Below, piece after piece: positions 44,050 through 59,679 of a stretch of 64,000 nucleotides of DNA. The translations under genes and the position numbers were made by a program. Source of the stretch: Agelas oroides (taxonomy: Eukaryota; Porifera; Demospongiae; Agelasida; Agelasidae); contig OX422186.1 in NCBI GenBank assembly GCA_949130485.1, forward strand, positions 7,192,792 to 7,256,791, written 5' to 3'. The notes beneath the pieces are model-generated. The model ran no database searches, was not told where the DNA came from, and was given only the letters and a program-made list of their open reading frames with translations. Numbering within the stretch: the stretch's first letter is position 1; every line of letters starts with the position of its first letter.

Positions 44050-46350
44050 TTAAAAATGGAATCCTTTTGTCGGTGCAATGAGCGCACAAAGCTGTACGGG
44101 TCGTCCAATGTCGCCTTCCCCAGCAGCGCCATATAGTGCCGTCAATGGAAATTGTCGTACATTCGCGAGATTGCCTAGCCCGGTACAAACGTTGCACTAA
44201 TGCAAGATGCATATAATCCAGAAGCTATGGGAATGGAGAGTTTAAAAATGGAATCCTTTTGTCGGTGCAATGGGCGCACAAAGTTGTACGGGTCGTCCAA
44301 TGTCGCCTTCCCCAGCAGCGCCATATAGTGCCGTCAATGGAAATTCTCGTACTTTCGCGAGTATGCCTAGCCCGGTACAAACGTTGCACTAATGCAAGGT
44401 TCATATAATCCAGAAGCTATGGGAATGAAGTGTTTAAAAATGGAATCCTTTTGTCGGTGCAAAAGGTGCACAAAGTTGTACGGGCCGTCCAATGTTGACT
44501 TCCCCAACAGCGCCATATAGTGCCGTCAATGGAAATTCGCGTACATTCGCGAGTATGCGTAGCCGGTACAAACGTTGCACTAATACAAGGTGCATATAAT
44601 CCAGAAGCTATGGGAATGGAGAGTTTAAAATGGAATCCTTTTGTCGGTGCAATGGGCGCACAAAGCTGTACGTGTCGTCCAATGTCGCCTTCTCCAGCAG
44701 CGCCATATAGTGCCGTCAATGAAAATTCTCGTACTTTCGCGAGTATGCCTAGCCCGGTACAAACGTTGCACTAATGCAAGGTTCATATAAACCAGAAGCT
44801 ATGGGAAAGGAGAGTTTAAAAATGGAATCCTTTTGTCGGTGCAATGAGCGCACAAAGCTGTACGGGTCGTCCAATGTCGCCTTCCCCAGCAGCGCCATAT
44901 AGTGCCGTCAATGGAAATTGTCGTACATTCGCGAGATTGCCTAGCCCGGTACAAACGTTGCACTAATGCAAGATGCATATAATCCAGAAGCTATGGGAAT
45001 GGAGAGTTTAAAAATGGAATCCTTTTGTCGGTGCAATGGGCGCACAAAGTTGTACGGGTCGTCCAATGTCGCCTTCCCCAGCAGCGCCATATAGTGCCGT
45101 CAATGGAAATTCTCGTACTTTCGCGAGTATGCCTAGCCCGGTACAAACGTTGCACTAATGCAAGGTTCATATAATCCAGAAGCTATGGGAATGAAGAGTT
45201 TAAAAATGGAATCCTTTTGTCGGTGCAAAAGGTGCACAAAGTTGTACGGGCCGTCCAATGTTGACTTCCCCAACAGCGCCATATAGTGCCGTCAATGGAA
45301 ATTCGCGTACATTCGCGAGTATGCGTAGCCGGTACAAACGTTGCACTAATACAAGGTGCATATAATCCAGAAGCTATGGGAATGGAGAGTTTAAAATGGA
45401 ATCCTTTTGTCGGTGCAATGGGCGCACAAAGCTGTACGTGTCGTCCAATGTCGCCTTCTCCAGCAGCGCCATATAGTGCCGTCAATGAAAATTCTCGTAC
45501 TTTCGCGAGTATGCCTAGCCCGGTACAAACGTTGCACTAATGCAAGGTTCATATAAACCAGAAGCTATGGGAAAGGAGAGTTTAAAAATGGAATCCTTTT
45601 GTCGGTGCAATGAGCGCACAAAGTTGTACGGGTCGTCCAATGTCGCCTTCCCCAGCAGCGCCATATAGTGCCGTCAATGGAAATTGTCGTACATTCGCGA
45701 GATTGCCTAGCCCGGTACAAACGTTGCACTAATGCAAGATGCATATAATCCAGAAGCTATGGGAATGGAGAGTTTAAAAATGGAATCCTTTTGTCGGTGC
45801 AATGGGCGCACAAAGTTGTACGGGTCGTCCAATGTCGCCTTCCCCAGCAGCGCCATATAGTGCCGTCAATGGAAATTCTCGTACTTTCGCGAGTATGCCT
45901 AGCCCGGTACAAACGTTGCACTAATGCAAGGTTCATATAATCCAGAAGCTATGGGAATGAAGAGTTTAAAAATGGAATCCTTTTGTCGGTGCAAAAGGTG
46001 CACAAAGTTGTACGGGCCGTCCAATGTTGACTTCCCCAACAGCGCCATATAGTGCCGTCAATGGAAATTCGCGTACATTCGCGAGTATGCGTAGCCGGTA
46101 CAAACGTTGCACTAATACAAGGTGCATATAATCCAGAAGCTATGGGAATGGAGAGTTTAAAATGGAATCCTTTTGTCGGTGCAATGGGCGCACAAAGCTG
46201 TACGTGTCGTCCAATGTCGCCTTCTCCAGCAGCGCCATATAGTGCCGTCAATGAAAATTCTCGTACTTTCGCGAGTATGCCTAGCCCGGTACAAACGTTG
46301 CACTAATGCAAGGTTCATATAAACCAGAAGCTATGGGAAAGGAGAGTTTA
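44050..46350. repeat. Higher-order repeat: 766-bp tetramer in three copies
   Basis: Four satellite units form a 766-bp block repeated three times, almost identically. Markers such as GCGAGATTGCC recur near 44166, 44932 and 45698, and the same reading frames recur at 44417, 45183 and 45949. 766 is 4 x 192 minus 2, and the same 2-bp loss is in each copy, so it predates the amplification. Confidence 0.9.
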
Positions 46351-49300
46351 AAAATGGAAACCTTTTGTCGGTGCAAATGGCGCACAAACCTGTACGGGTC
46401 GTCCAAATTCGCCTTCCCCAGCAGCGCCAAATAGTGCCGTCAATGGAAATTCCCGTACATTTGGGAGTATGCCTAGCCCGATACAAACGTTGCACTAATG
46501 CAAGGTGCATATAATCCAGAAGCTATGGGAATGGAGAGTTTAAAAATGGAATCCTTTTGTCGGAGCAATGGGCGCAAAAAGCTGTACGGGTCGTCCAATG
46601 TCTCCTTCCCCAGCAGCGCCATATAGTGCCGTCAATGGAAATTCTCGTACTTTCGCGAGTATGCCTAGCCCGGTACAAACTTTGCACTAATGCAAGGTTC
46701 ATATAATCCAGAAGCTATGGGAATGGAGAGTTCAAAAATGGAATCCTTTTGTCGGTGCAATGGGCGCACAAAGCTGTACGGGTCGTCCAATGTTGCCTTC
46801 CCCAGCAGCGCCATATAGTGCCGTCAATGGAAATTCTCGTACATTCGCGAGTTTACCTAGCCCGGTACAAACGTTGCACTAATGCAATGTTCATATAATC
46901 CAGAAGCTATGGGAAAGGAGAGTTTAAAAATGGAAACCTTTTGTCGGTGCAAAAGGTGCACAAAGTTGTACGGGCCGTCCAATGTCGACTTCCCCAGCAG
47001 CGCCATATAGTGCCGTCAATGAAAATTCTCGTACATTCGCGAGTATAGATAGCACGGTACAAACGTTGCACTAATGCAAGGTGTATATAATTCAGAAGCT
47101 ATGCGAATGGAGAGTTTCAAAATAGAAACCTTTTGTCGGTGCAAAAGGCGCACAATGTTGTACGGGTCGTCCAATGTCGCCTTCCACAGCAGCGCCATAT
47201 AGTGCCGTCAATGGAAATTCTCGTACATTCGCGAGTATGCCTAGCCCGGTACAAACGTTGCACTAATGCAAGGTGCATATAACCCAGAAGCTATGGGAAT
47301 GGAGAGTTTAAAAATGGAATCCTTTTGTCGGTGCAAAGGGCGCACAAAGCAGTACGGGTCGTCCAATGTCGCCTTCCCCAGCAGCGCCATATAGTGCCGT
47401 CAATGGAAATTCCCGTACATTTGGGAGTATGCCTAGCCAGATACAAACGTTGCACTAATGCAAGGTGCATATAATCCAGAAGCTATGGGAATGGAGAGTT
47501 TAAAAATGGAATCCTTTTGTCGGTGCAAAGGGCGCACAAAGCAGTACGGGTCGTCCAATGTCGCCTTCCCCAGCAGCTCCATATAGTGCCGTCAATGGAA
47601 ATTCTCGTACTTTCGCGAGTATGCCTAGCCCGGTACAAACGTTGCACTAATGCAAGCTTCATATAATCCAGAAGCTATGGGAATGGAGAGTTTAAAAATG
47701 GAAAACTTTTCTCGGTGCAATGGGCGCACAAAGCTGTACGGGTCGTCCAATGTCGCCTTACCCAGCAGCGCCATATAGTGCCGTCAATGGAAATTCTCGT
47801 ACATTCGCGAGTATGCATAGCCCGGTACAAACGTTGCACTAATGCAAGGTTCATATAATCCAGAAGCTATGGGAATGGAGAGTTTAAAAATGGAAACCTT
47901 TTGTCGGTGCAAATGGCGCAAAAACCTGTACGGGTCGTCCAAATTCTCCTTCCCAAGCAGCGCCATATAGTGCCGTCAATGGAAATTCCCGTACATTTGG
48001 GAGTATGCCTAGCCCGATACAAACGTTGCACTAATGCAAGGTGCATATAATCCAGAAGCTATGGGAATGGTGAGTTTAAAAATGGAATCCTTTTGTCGGT
48101 GCAATGGCCGCACAAAGTTGTACGGGTCGTCCAATATCGCCTTCCCCAGCAGCGCCATATAGTGACCTCAATGGAAATTCTCGTACTTTCGCGAGTATGC
48201 CTAGCCCGGTACAAACGTTGCACTAATGCAAGGTTCATATAATCCAGAAGCTATGGGAATGGAGAGTTTAAAAATGGAAACCTTTTGTCGGTGCAAATGG
48301 CGCAAAAACCTGTACGGGTCGTCCAAATTCGCCTTCCCCAGCAGCGCCATATAGTGCCGTCAATGGAAATTACCGTACATTTGGGAGTATGCCTAGCCAG
48401 ATACAAACGTTGCACTAATGCAAGGTGCATATAATCCAGAAGCTATGGGAATGGAGAGTTTAAAAATGGAAACCTTTTGTCGGTGCAAAGTGCGCACAAA
48501 CCTGTACGGGTCGTCCAAATGTGCCTTCCCAGCAGCGCCGTATATTGCCGTCAATGGAAATTCCCGTACATTTGGGAGTATGCCTAGCCCGATACAAACG
48601 TTGCACTAATGTAAGGTGCATATAATCCAGAAGCTATGGGAATGGTGAGTTTAAAAATGGAATCCTTTTGTCGGAGCAATGGCCGCACAAAGTTGTACGG
48701 GTCGTCCAATATCGCCTTCCCCAGCAGCGCCATATAGTGCCGTCAATGGAAATTCTCGTACTTTCGCGAGTATGCCTAGCCCGGTACAAACGTTGCACTA
48801 ATGCAAGGTTCATATAATCCAGAAGCTATGGGAATGGAGAGTTTAAAAATGGAAACCTTTTGTCGGTGCAAATGGCGCAAAAACCTGTACGGGTCGTCCA
48901 AATTCGCCTTCCCCAGCAGCGCCATATAGTGCCGTCAATGGAAATTACCGTACATTTGGGAGTATGCCTAGCCAGATACAAACGTTGCACTAATGCAAGG
49001 TGCTTATAATCCAGAAGCTATGGGAATGGAGAGTTTAACAATGGAAACCTTTTATCGGTGCAAAGTGCGCACAAACCTGTACGGGTCGTCCAAATTCGCC
49101 TTCCCCAGCAGCGCCATATAGTGGCGTCAATGGAAATTACCGTACATTTGGGAGTATGCCTAGCCAGATACAAACGTTGCACTAATGCAAGGTGCATATA
49201 ATCCAGAAGCTATGGGAATGGAGAGTTTAAAAATGGAAACCTTTTGTCGGTGCAAAGTGCGCACAAACCTGTACGGGTCGTCCAAATTCGCCTTCCCAGC

Positions 49301-52300
49301 AGCGCCGTATATTGCCGTCAATGGAAATTCCGTACATTTAGGAGTATGCCTAGCCCGATACAAACGTTGCACTAATGGAAGGTGCATATAATGCAGAAGC
49401 TATGGGAATGGTGAGTTTAAAAATGGAATCCTTTTGTCGGTGCAATGGCCGCACAAAGTTGTACGGGTCGTCCAATATCGCCTTCCCCAGCAGCTCCATA
49501 TAGTGCCCTCAATGGAAATTCTCGTACTTTCGCGAGTATGCCTAGCCCGGTACAAACGTTGCACTAATGCAAGGTTCATATAATCCAGAAGCTATGGGAA
49601 TGATGAGTTTAAAAATGGAATCCTTTTGTCGGTGCAATGGGCGTACAAGGATGTACGGGTCGTCCAATGTCGCCTTCCCCAGCAGCGCCATATAGTGCTT
49701 TCAATGGAAATTCTCGTACAATTGGGAGTATGCCTAGCCCGATAAAAATGTTGCACTAATGCAAGGTGCATATAATCCAGAAGCTATGGGAATGGAGAGT
49801 TTAAAAATGGAAAAATTTTGTCGGTGCAAAGGGCGCACAAACCTGTACGGTTCGTTCAAATTCGCCTTCCCCAGCAGCGCCATATAGTGCGGTCAATGGA
49901 AATTCCCGCACATTTGGGAGTACGCCTAGCCCGATACAAACGTTGCACTAATGCAAGGTGCATATGATCCAGAAGCTATGGGAATGGAGAGTTTAAAAAT
50001 GGAATCCTTGTGTCGGTGCAATGGGCGCACAAAGCTGTACGGGTCGTCAAATGTCGCCTTCCCCAGCAGCGCCATATAGTGCCGTCAATGGAAATTCTCG
50101 TACTTTCGCGAGTATGCCTAGCCCGGTACAAACGTTGCACTAATGCAAGGTTCATATAATCCAGAAGATATGGGAAAGGAGAGTTTAAAAATGGAAACCT
50201 TTTGTCGGTGCAAAAGGTGCACAAAGTTGTACGGGCCGTCCAATATCGACTTCCCCAGCAGCGCCATATAGTGCTGTCAATGGAAATTCTCGTACATTCG
50301 CGAGTATGCATAGCCCGATACAAACGTTGCACTAATACAAGGTGCATATAATCCAGAAGCTATGGGAATGGAGAGTTTAAAAATGGAAACCTTTTGTCGG
50401 TGCAAAGGGCGCAAAAACCTTTACGGGTCGTCCAAATTCGCCTTCCCCAGCAGGGCCATATAGTGCCGTCAATGGAAATTCCCGTAAATTTGGGAGTATG
50501 CCTAGCCCGATACAAACGTTGCACTAATGCAAGGTGCATATAATCCAGAAGCTATGGGAATGGAGAGTTTAAAAATGGAAACCTTTTGTCGGTGCAAAAG
50601 GTGCACAAAGTTGTACGGGCCGTCCAATGTCGACTTCCCCAGCAGCGCCATATAGTGCCGTCATTGGAAATTCGCGTACATTCGCGAGTATGCATAGCCC
50701 GGTACAAACGTTGCACTAATACAAGGTGCATATAATCCAGAAGCTATGGGAATGGTGAGTTTAAAAATGGAAACCTTTTGTCGGTGCAAAGGGGGCACAA
50801 AGCTGTACCGGCCTTCCAATGTCGCCTTCCACACCAGCGCCATATAGTGCCGTCAATGAAAATTTGCGTACATTCGCGAGTATGCATAGCCCGGTACAAA
50901 CGTTGCACTAATACAAGGTGCATATAATCCAGAAGCTATGGGAATGGTGAGTTTAAAAATGGAAACCTTTTGTCGGTGCAAAGGGAGCACAAAGCTGTAC
51001 AGGCCTTCCAATGTCGCCTTCCACACCAGCGCCATATAGTGCCGTCAATGAAAATTCGCGTACATTCGCGAGTATGCCTAGCCCGGTATAAACGTTGCAC
51101 TAATGCAAGGTGCATATAACCCAGAAGCTATGGGAATGGAGAGTTTAAAAATGGAAACCTTTTGTTGGTGCAAAAGGTGCACAAAGTTGTACGGGCCGTC
51201 CAATGTCGACTTCCCCAGCAGCGCCATATAGTGCCGTCATTGGAAATTCGCGTACATTCGCGAGTATGCATAGCCCGGTACAAACGTTGCACTAATACAA
51301 GGTGCATATAATCCAGAAGCTATGGGAATGGTGAGTTTAAAAATGGAAACCTTTTGTCGGTGCAAAGGGGGCACAAAGCTGTACCGGCCTTCCAATGTCG
51401 CCTTCCACACCAGCGCCATATAGTGCCGTCAATGAAAATTCGCGTACATTCGCGAGTATGCATAGCCCGGTACAAACGTTGCACTAATACAAGGTGCATA
51501 TAATCCAGAAGCTATGGGAATGGTGAGTTTAAAAATGGAAACCTTTTGTCGGTGCAAAGGGAGCACAAAGCTGTACAGGCCTTCCAATGTCGCCTTCCAC
51601 ACCAGCGCCATATAGTGCCGTCAATGAAAATTCGCGTACATTCGCGAGTATGCCTAGCCCGGTATAAACGTTGCACTAATGCAAGGTGCATATAACCCAG
51701 AAGCTATGGGAATGGAGAGTTTAAAAATGGAAACCTTTTGTCGGTGCAACAGGTGCACAAAGTTGTACGGGCCGTCCAATGTCGACTTCCCCAGCAGCGC
51801 CATATAGTGCCTTCAATGGAAATTCCCGTAAATTTGGGAGTATGCCTAGTCCGATACGAACGTTGCACTAATGCAAGGTGCATATAACCCAGAAGCTATG
51901 GGAATGGAGAGTTTAAAAATGGAAATCTTTTGTCGGTGCAACAGGTGCACAAAGTTGTACGTGTCGTCCAAATTCGCCTTCCACAGCAGCGCCGTATAGT
52001 GCCGTCTATGGAAATTCGCGTACATTCGCGAGTATGCATAGCCCGGTACAAACGTTGCACTAATACAAGGTGCACATAATCCAGAAGCTATGGGAATGGA
52101 GAGCTTAAAAATGGAAACCTTTTGTCGGTGCAAAGGACGCACAAACCTGTACGGGTCGTCCAATTCGCCTTCCCCAGCAGCGCCGTATAGTGCCGTCAAT
52201 GGAAATTCCCGTACATTTGGGAGTATGCCCAGCCCGATACAAACGTTGCGCTAATGCAAGGTGCATATAATCCAGAAGCTATGGGAATGGAGAGTTTAAA

Positions 52301-54006
52301 AATGGAAACCTTTTGTCGGTGCAAAGGGCGCACAAAATTGTACCGGTCGTCCAATGTCTCCTTCCCCAGCAGCGCCATATAGTGCCGTCAATGGAAATTC
52401 TCGTACTTTCGCGAGTATGCCTAGCCCGGTACAAACGTTGCACTAATGCAAGGTTCATATAATCCAGAAGCTATGGGAATGGAGAGTTTAAAAATGGAAT
52501 CCTTTTGTCGGTGCAATGGGCGTACAAGGATGTACGGGTCGTCCAATGTCGCCTTCCCCAGCAGCGCCATATAGTGCTGTCAATGGAAATTCCCGTACAT
52601 TTGGGAGTATGCCTAGCCCGATACAAATGTTGCACTAATGCAAGGTGCATATAATCCAGAAGCTATGGGAATGGAGAGTTTAAAAATGGAAAAATTTTGT
52701 CGGTGCAAAGGGCGCACAAACCTGTACGGGTCGTTCAAATTCGCCTTCCCCAGCAGCGCCATATAGTGCGGTCAATGGAAATTCCCGCACATTTGGGAGT
52801 ATGCCTAGCCCGATACAAACGTTGCACTAATGCAAGGTGCATATGATCCAGAAGCTATGGGAATGGAGAGTTTAAAAATGGAATCCTTTTGTCGGTGCAA
52901 TGGGCGCACAAAGCTGTACGGGTCGTCCAATGTCGCCTTCCCCAGCAGCGCCATATAGTGCTGTCAATGGAAATTCTCGTACATTTGGGAGTATGCCTAG
53001 CCCGATACAAATGTTGCACTAATGCAAGGTGCATATAATCCAGAAGCTATGGGAATGGAGAGTTTAAAAATGGAAAAATTTTGTCGGTGCAAAGGGCGCA
53101 CAAACCTGTACGGGTCGTTCAAATTTGCCTTCCCCAGCAGCGCCATATAGTGCGGTCAATGGAAATTCCCGCACATTTGGGAGTATGCCTAGCCCGATAC
53201 AAACGTTGCACTAATGCAAGGTGCATATGATCCAGAAGCTATGGGAATGGAGAGTTTAAAAATGGAATCCTTTTGTCGGTGCAATGGGCGCACAAAGCTG
53301 TACGGGTCATCCAATGTCGCCTTCCCCAGCAGCGCCATATAGTGCCGTCAATGGAAATTCTCGTACTTTCGCGAGTATGCCTAGCCCGGTACAAACGTTG
53401 CACTAATGCAAGGTTCATATAATCCAGAAGATATGGGAAAGGAGAGTTTAAAAATGGAAACCTTTTGTCGGTGCAAAAGGTGCACAAAGTTGTACGGGCC
53501 GTCCAATGTCGACTTCCCCAGCAGCGCCATATAGTGCTGTCAATGGAAATTCTCGTACATTCGCGAGTATGCATAGCCCGGTACAAACGTTGCACTAATA
53601 CAAGGTGCATATAATCCAGAAGCTATGGGAATGGAGAGTTTAAAAATGGAAACCTTTTGTCGGTGCAAAGGGCGCACAAACACTTACGGGTCGTCCAAAT
53701 TCGCCTTCCGCAGCAGGGCCATATAGTGCCGTCAATGGAAATTCCCGTAAATTTGGGAGTATGCCTAGCCCGATACAAACGTTGCACTAATGCAAGGTGC
53801 ATATAATCCTGAAGCTATGGGAATGGAGAGTTTAAAAATGGAATCCTTTTGTCGGTGCAATGGGCGCACTAAGCTGTACGGGTCGTCCAATGTCGCCTTC
53901 CCCAGCAGCGCCATATAGTGCCGTCAATGGAAGTTCTCGTACTTTCGCGAGTATGCCTAGCCCGGTACAAACGTTGCACTAATGCAAGGTTCATATAATC
54001 CAGAAG

Positions 54007-57000
54007 CTATGGGAAAGTAGAGTTGAAAAATGGAAACCTTTTGTCGGTGCAAAAGGTGCACAAAGTTGTACGGGCCGTCCAATGTCGACTTCCCCAGCAG
54101 CGCCATATAGTTCCGTCAATGGAAATTCGCGTACATTCGCGAGTATGCTTAGCCCGGTACAAACGTTGCACTAATGCAAGGTTCATATAATCCAGAAGCT
54201 GTGGGAATGGAGAGTTTAAAAATGGAATCCTTTTGTCGGTGCAATAGGCGCACAAAGCTGTACGGGTCGTCCAATGTCGACATCTGTAGCAGCGCCATAT
54301 AGTGCCGTCAATGGAAATTCCCGTACATTTGGGAGTATGCCTAGCCCGGTATAAACGTTGCACTAATGCAAGGTGCATATAACCCAGAAGCTATGGGAAT
54401 GGAGAGTTTAAAAATGGAAACCTTTTGTCGGTGCAACAGGTGCACAAAGTTGTACGGGCCGTCCAATGTCGACTTCCCCAGCAGCGCCATATAGTGCCTT
54501 CAATGGAAATTCCCGTAAATTTGGGAGTATGCCTAGCCCGATACGAACGTTGCACTAATGCAAGGTGCATATAACCCAGAAGCTATGGGAATGGAGAGTT
54601 TAAAAATGGAAATCTTTTGTCGGTGCAACAGGTGCACAAAGTTGTACGTGTCGTCCAAATTCGCCTTCCCAGCAGCGCCGTATAGTGCCGTCTATGGAAA
54701 TTCGCGTACATTCGCGAGTATGCATAGCCCGGTACAAACGTTGCACTAATACAAGGTGCACATAATCCAGAAGCTATGCGAATGGAGAGCTTAAAAATGG
54801 AAACCTTTTGTCGGTGCAAAGGGCGCACAAACCTGTACGGGTCGTCCAATTCGCCTTCCCCAGCAGCGCCGTATAGTGCCGTCAATGGAAATTCCCGTAC
54901 ATTTGGGAGTATGCCCAGCCCGATACAAACGTTGCGCTAATGCAAGGTGCATATAATCCAGAAGCTATGGGAATGGAGAGTTTAAAAATGGAAACCTTTT
55001 GTCGGTGCAAAGGGCGCACAAAATTGTACCGGTCGTCCAATGTCTCCTTCCCCAGCAGCGCCATATAGTGCCGTCAATGGAAATTCTCGTACTTTCGCGA
55101 GTATGCCTAGCCCGGTACAAACGTTGCACTAATGCAAGGTTCATATAATCCAGAAGCTATGGGAATGGAGAGTTTAAAAATGGAATCCTTTTGTCGGTGC
55201 AATGGGCGTACAAGGATGTACGGGTCGTCCAATGTCGCCTTCCCCAGCAGCGCCATATAGTGCTGTCAATGGAAATTCCCGTACATTTGGGAGTATGCCT
55301 AGCCCGATACAAATGTTGCACTAATGCAAGGTGCATATAATCCAGAAGCTATGGGAATGGAGAGTTTAAAAATGGAAAAATTTTGTCGGTGCAAAGGGCG
55401 CACAAACCTGTACGGGTCGTTCAAATTCGCCTTCCCCAGCAGCGCCATATAGTGCGGTCAATGGAAATTCCCGCACATTTGGGAGTATGCCTAGCCCGAT
55501 ACAAACGTTGCACTAATGCAAGGTGCATATGATCCAGAAGCTATGGGAATGGAGAGTTTAAAAATGGAATCCTTTTGTCGGTGCAATGGGCGCACAAAGC
55601 TGTACGGGTCGTCCAATGTCGTCTTCCCCAGCAGCGCCATATAGTGCCGTCAATGGAAATTCTCGTACTTTCGCGAGTATGCCTAGCCCGGTACAAACGT
55701 TGCACTAATGCAAGGTTCATATAATCCAGAAGCTATGGGAAAGGAGAGTTTAAAAATGGAAACCTTTTGTCGGTGCAAAAGGTGCACAAAGTTGTACGGG
55801 CCGTCCAATATCGACTTCCCCAGCAGCGCCATATAGTGCTGTCAATGGAAATTCTCGTACATTCGCGAGTATGCATAGCCCGGTACAAACGTTGCACTAA
55901 TACAAGGTGCATATAATCCAGAAGCTATGGGAATGGAGAGTTTAAAAATGGAATCCTTTTGTCGGTGCAATGGGCGCACAAAGCTGTGCGGGTCGTCCAA
56001 TGTCTCCTTCCCCAGCAGCGCCATATAGTGCCGTCAATGGAAATTCTCGTACTTTCGCGAGTATGCCTAGCCCGGTACAAACGTTGAACTAATGCAAGGT
56101 TCATATAATCCAGAAGCTATGGGAATGGAGAGTTTACAAATGGAATCCTTTTGTCGGTGCAATGGGCGCACTAAGCTGTACGGGTCGTCCAATGTCGCCT
56201 TCCCCAGCAGCGCCATATAATGCCGTCAATGGAAGTTCTCGTACTTTCGCGAGTATGCCTAGCCCGGTACAAACGTTGCACTAATGCAAGGTTCATATAA
56301 TCCAGAAGCTATGGGAAAGTAGAGTTGAAAAATGGAAACCTTTTGTCGGTGCAAAAGGTGCACAAAGTTGTACGGGCCGTCCAATGTCGACTTCCCCAGC
56401 AGCGCCATATAGTTCCGTCAATGGAAATTCGCGTACATTCGCGAGTATGCTTAGCCCGGTACAAACGTTGCACTAATGCAAGGTTCATATAATCCAGAAG
56501 CTGTGGGAATGGAGAGTTTAAAAATGGAATCCTTTTGTCGGTGCAATAGGCGCACAAAGCTGTACGGGTCGTCCAATGTCGACATCTGTAGCAGCGCCAT
56601 ATAGTGCCGTCAATGGAAATTCCCGTACATTTGGGAGTATGCCTAGCCCGGTATAAACGTTGCACTAATGCAAGGTGCATATAACCCAGAAGCTATGGGA
56701 ATGGAGAGTTTAAAAATGGAAACCTTTTGTCGGTGTAACAGGTGCACAAAGTTGTACGGGCCGTCCAATGTCGACTTCCCCAGCAGCGCCATATAGTGCC
56801 TTCAATGGAAATTCCTGTAAGTTTGGGAGTATGCCTAGCCCGATACGAACGTTGCACTAATGCAAGGTGCATATAACCCAGAAGCTATGGGAATGGAGAG
56901 TTTAAAAATGGAAATCTTTTGTCGGTGCAACAGGTGCACAAAGTTGTACGTGTCGTCCAAATTCGCCTTCCCAGCAGCGCCGTATAGTGCCGTCTATGGA

Positions 57001-58990
57001 AATTCGCGTACATTCGCGAGTATGCATAGCCCGGTACAAACGTTGCACTAATACAAGGTGCACATAATCCAGAAGCTATGGGAATGGAGAGCTTAAAAAT
57101 GGAAACCTTTTGTCGGTGCAAAGGGCGCACAAACCTGTACGGCTCGTCCAATTCGCCTTTCCCAGCAGCGCCGTATAGTGCCGTCAATGGAAATTCCCGT
57201 ACATTTGGGAGTATGCCCAGCCCGATACAAACGTTGCGCTAATGCAAGGTGCATATAATCCAGAAGCTATGGGAATGGAGAGTTTAAAAATGGAAACCTT
57301 TTGTCGGTGCAAAGGGCGCACAAAATTGTACCGGTCGTCCAATGTCTCCTTCCCCAGCAGCGCCATATAGTGCCGTCAATGGAAATTCTCGTACTTTCGC
57401 GAGTATGCCTAGCCCGGTACAAACGTTGCACTAATGCAAGGTTCATATAATCCAGAAGCTATGGGAATGGAGAGTTTAAAAATGGAATCCTTTTGTCGGT
57501 GCAATGGGCGCACAAGGATGTACGGGTCGTCCAATGTCGCCTTCCCCAGCAGCGCCATATAGTGCTGTCAATGGAAATTCCCGTACATTTGGGAGTATGC
57601 CTAGCCCGATACAAATGTTGCACTAATGCAAGGTGCATATAATCCAGAAGCTATGGGAATGGAGAGTTTAAAAATGGAAAAATTTTGTCGGTGCAAAGGG
57701 CGCACAAACCTGTACGGGTCGTTCAAATTCGCCTTCCCCAGCAGCGCCATATAGTACGGTCAATGGAAATTCCCGCACATTTGGGAGTATGCCTAGCCCG
57801 ATACAAACGTTGCACTAATGCAAGGTGCATATGATCCAGAAGCTATGGGAATGGAGAGTTTAAAAATGGAATCCTTTTGTCGGTGCAATGGGCGCACAAA
57901 GCTGTACGGGTCGTCCAATGTCGTCTTCCCCAGCAGCGCCATATAGTGCCGTCAATGGAAATTCTCGTACTTTCGCGAGTATGCCTAGCCCGGTACAAAC
58001 GTTGCACTAATGCAAGGTTCATATAATCCAGAAGCTATGGGAAAGGAGAGTTTAAAAATGGAAACCTTTTGTCGGTGCAAAAGGTGCACAAAGTTGTACG
58101 GGCCGTCCAATATCGACTTCCCCAGCAGCGCCATATAGTGCTGTCAATGGAAATTCTCGTACATTCGCGAGTATGCATAGCCCGGTACAAACGTTGCACT
58201 AATACAAGGTGCATATAATCCAGAAGCTATGGGAATGGAGAGTTTAAAAATGGAATCCTTTTGTCGGTGCAATGGGCGCACAAAGCTGTGCGGGTCGTCC
58301 AATGTCTCCTTCCCCAGCAGCGCCATATAGTGCCGTCAATGGAAATTCTCGTACTTTCGCGAGTATGCCTAGCCCGGTACAAACGTTGAACTAATGCAAG
58401 GTTCATATAATCCAGAAGCTATGGGAATGGAGAGTTTAAAAATGGAATCCTTTTGACGGTGCAATGGGCGCACTAAGCTGTACGGGTCGTCCAATGTCGC
58501 CTTCCCCAGCAGCGCCATATAATGCCGTCAATGGAAGTTCTCGTACTTTCGCGAGTATGCCTAGCCCGGTACAAACGTTGCACTAATGCAAGGTTCATAT
58601 AATCCAGAAGCTATGGGAAAGTAGAGTTGAAAAATGGAAACCTTTTGTCGGTGCAAAAGGTGCACAAAGTTGTACGGGCCGTCCAATGTCGACTTCCCCA
58701 GCAGCGCCATATAGTTCCGTCAATGGAAATTCGCGTACATTCGCGAGTATGCCTAGCCCGGTACAAACGTTGCACTAATGCAAGGTTCATATAATCCAGA
58801 AGCTGTGGGAAAGGAGAGTTTAAAAATGGAATCCTTTTGTCGGTGCAATAGGCGCACAAAGCTGTACGGGTCGTCCAATGTCGACTTCTGTAGCAGCGCC
58901 ATATAGTGCCGTCAATGGAAATTCCCGTACATTTGGGAGTATGCCTAGCCCGATACAAACGTTGCACTAATGCAAGGTGCATATAATCCA
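54007..58990. repeat. Higher-order repeat: 2302-bp dodecamer
   Basis: Blocks starting at 54007, 56309 and 58611 are 2302 bp apart (12 units minus 2 bp). They share unit-specific markers such as GGAAAGTAGAGTTGAAAAATG and the order of variant units between them, with very few differences. The third copy is partial. Confidence 0.88.
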
Positions 58991-59679
58991 GAAGCTATGG
59001 GAATGGAGAGTTTAAAAATGGAATCCTTTTGTCGGTGCAATGGGCGTACAAAGCTGTACGGGTCGTCCAATGTCGTCTTCCCCAGCAGCGCCATATATTG
59101 CCGTTAATGGAAATTCTCGTACTTTCGCGAGTATGCCTAGCCCGGTACAAGCGTTGCACTAATGCAAGGTTCATATAATCCAGAAGCTATGGGAATGGAG
59201 AGTTTAAAAATGGAATCCTTTTGTCGGTGCAATGGGCGCACAAAGCTGTACGGGTTGTTCAATGTCGCCTTCCCCAGCAGCGCCATATAGTGCCGTCAAT
59301 GGAAATTCTCGTACTTTCGCGAGTATGCCTAGCCCGGTACAAACTTTGCACTAATGCAAGGTTCATATAATCCAGAAGCTATGGGAAGGGAGAGTTGAAA
59401 AATGGAAACCTTTTGTCGGTGCAAAAGGTGCACAAAGTTGTACGGGCCGTCCAATGTCGACTTCTCCAGCAGCGCCATATAGTGCCGTTAATGGAAATAC
59501 CCGTACATTTGGGAGTATTCCTAGCCCGATACAAACGTTGCACTAATGCAAGGTGCATATAATCCAGAAGCTATGGGAATGGAGAGTTTAAAAATGGAAT
59601 CCTTTTGTCGGTGCAATGGGCGTACAAAGCTGTACGGGTCGTCCAATGTCGCCTTCCCCAGCAGCGCCATATAGTGCCG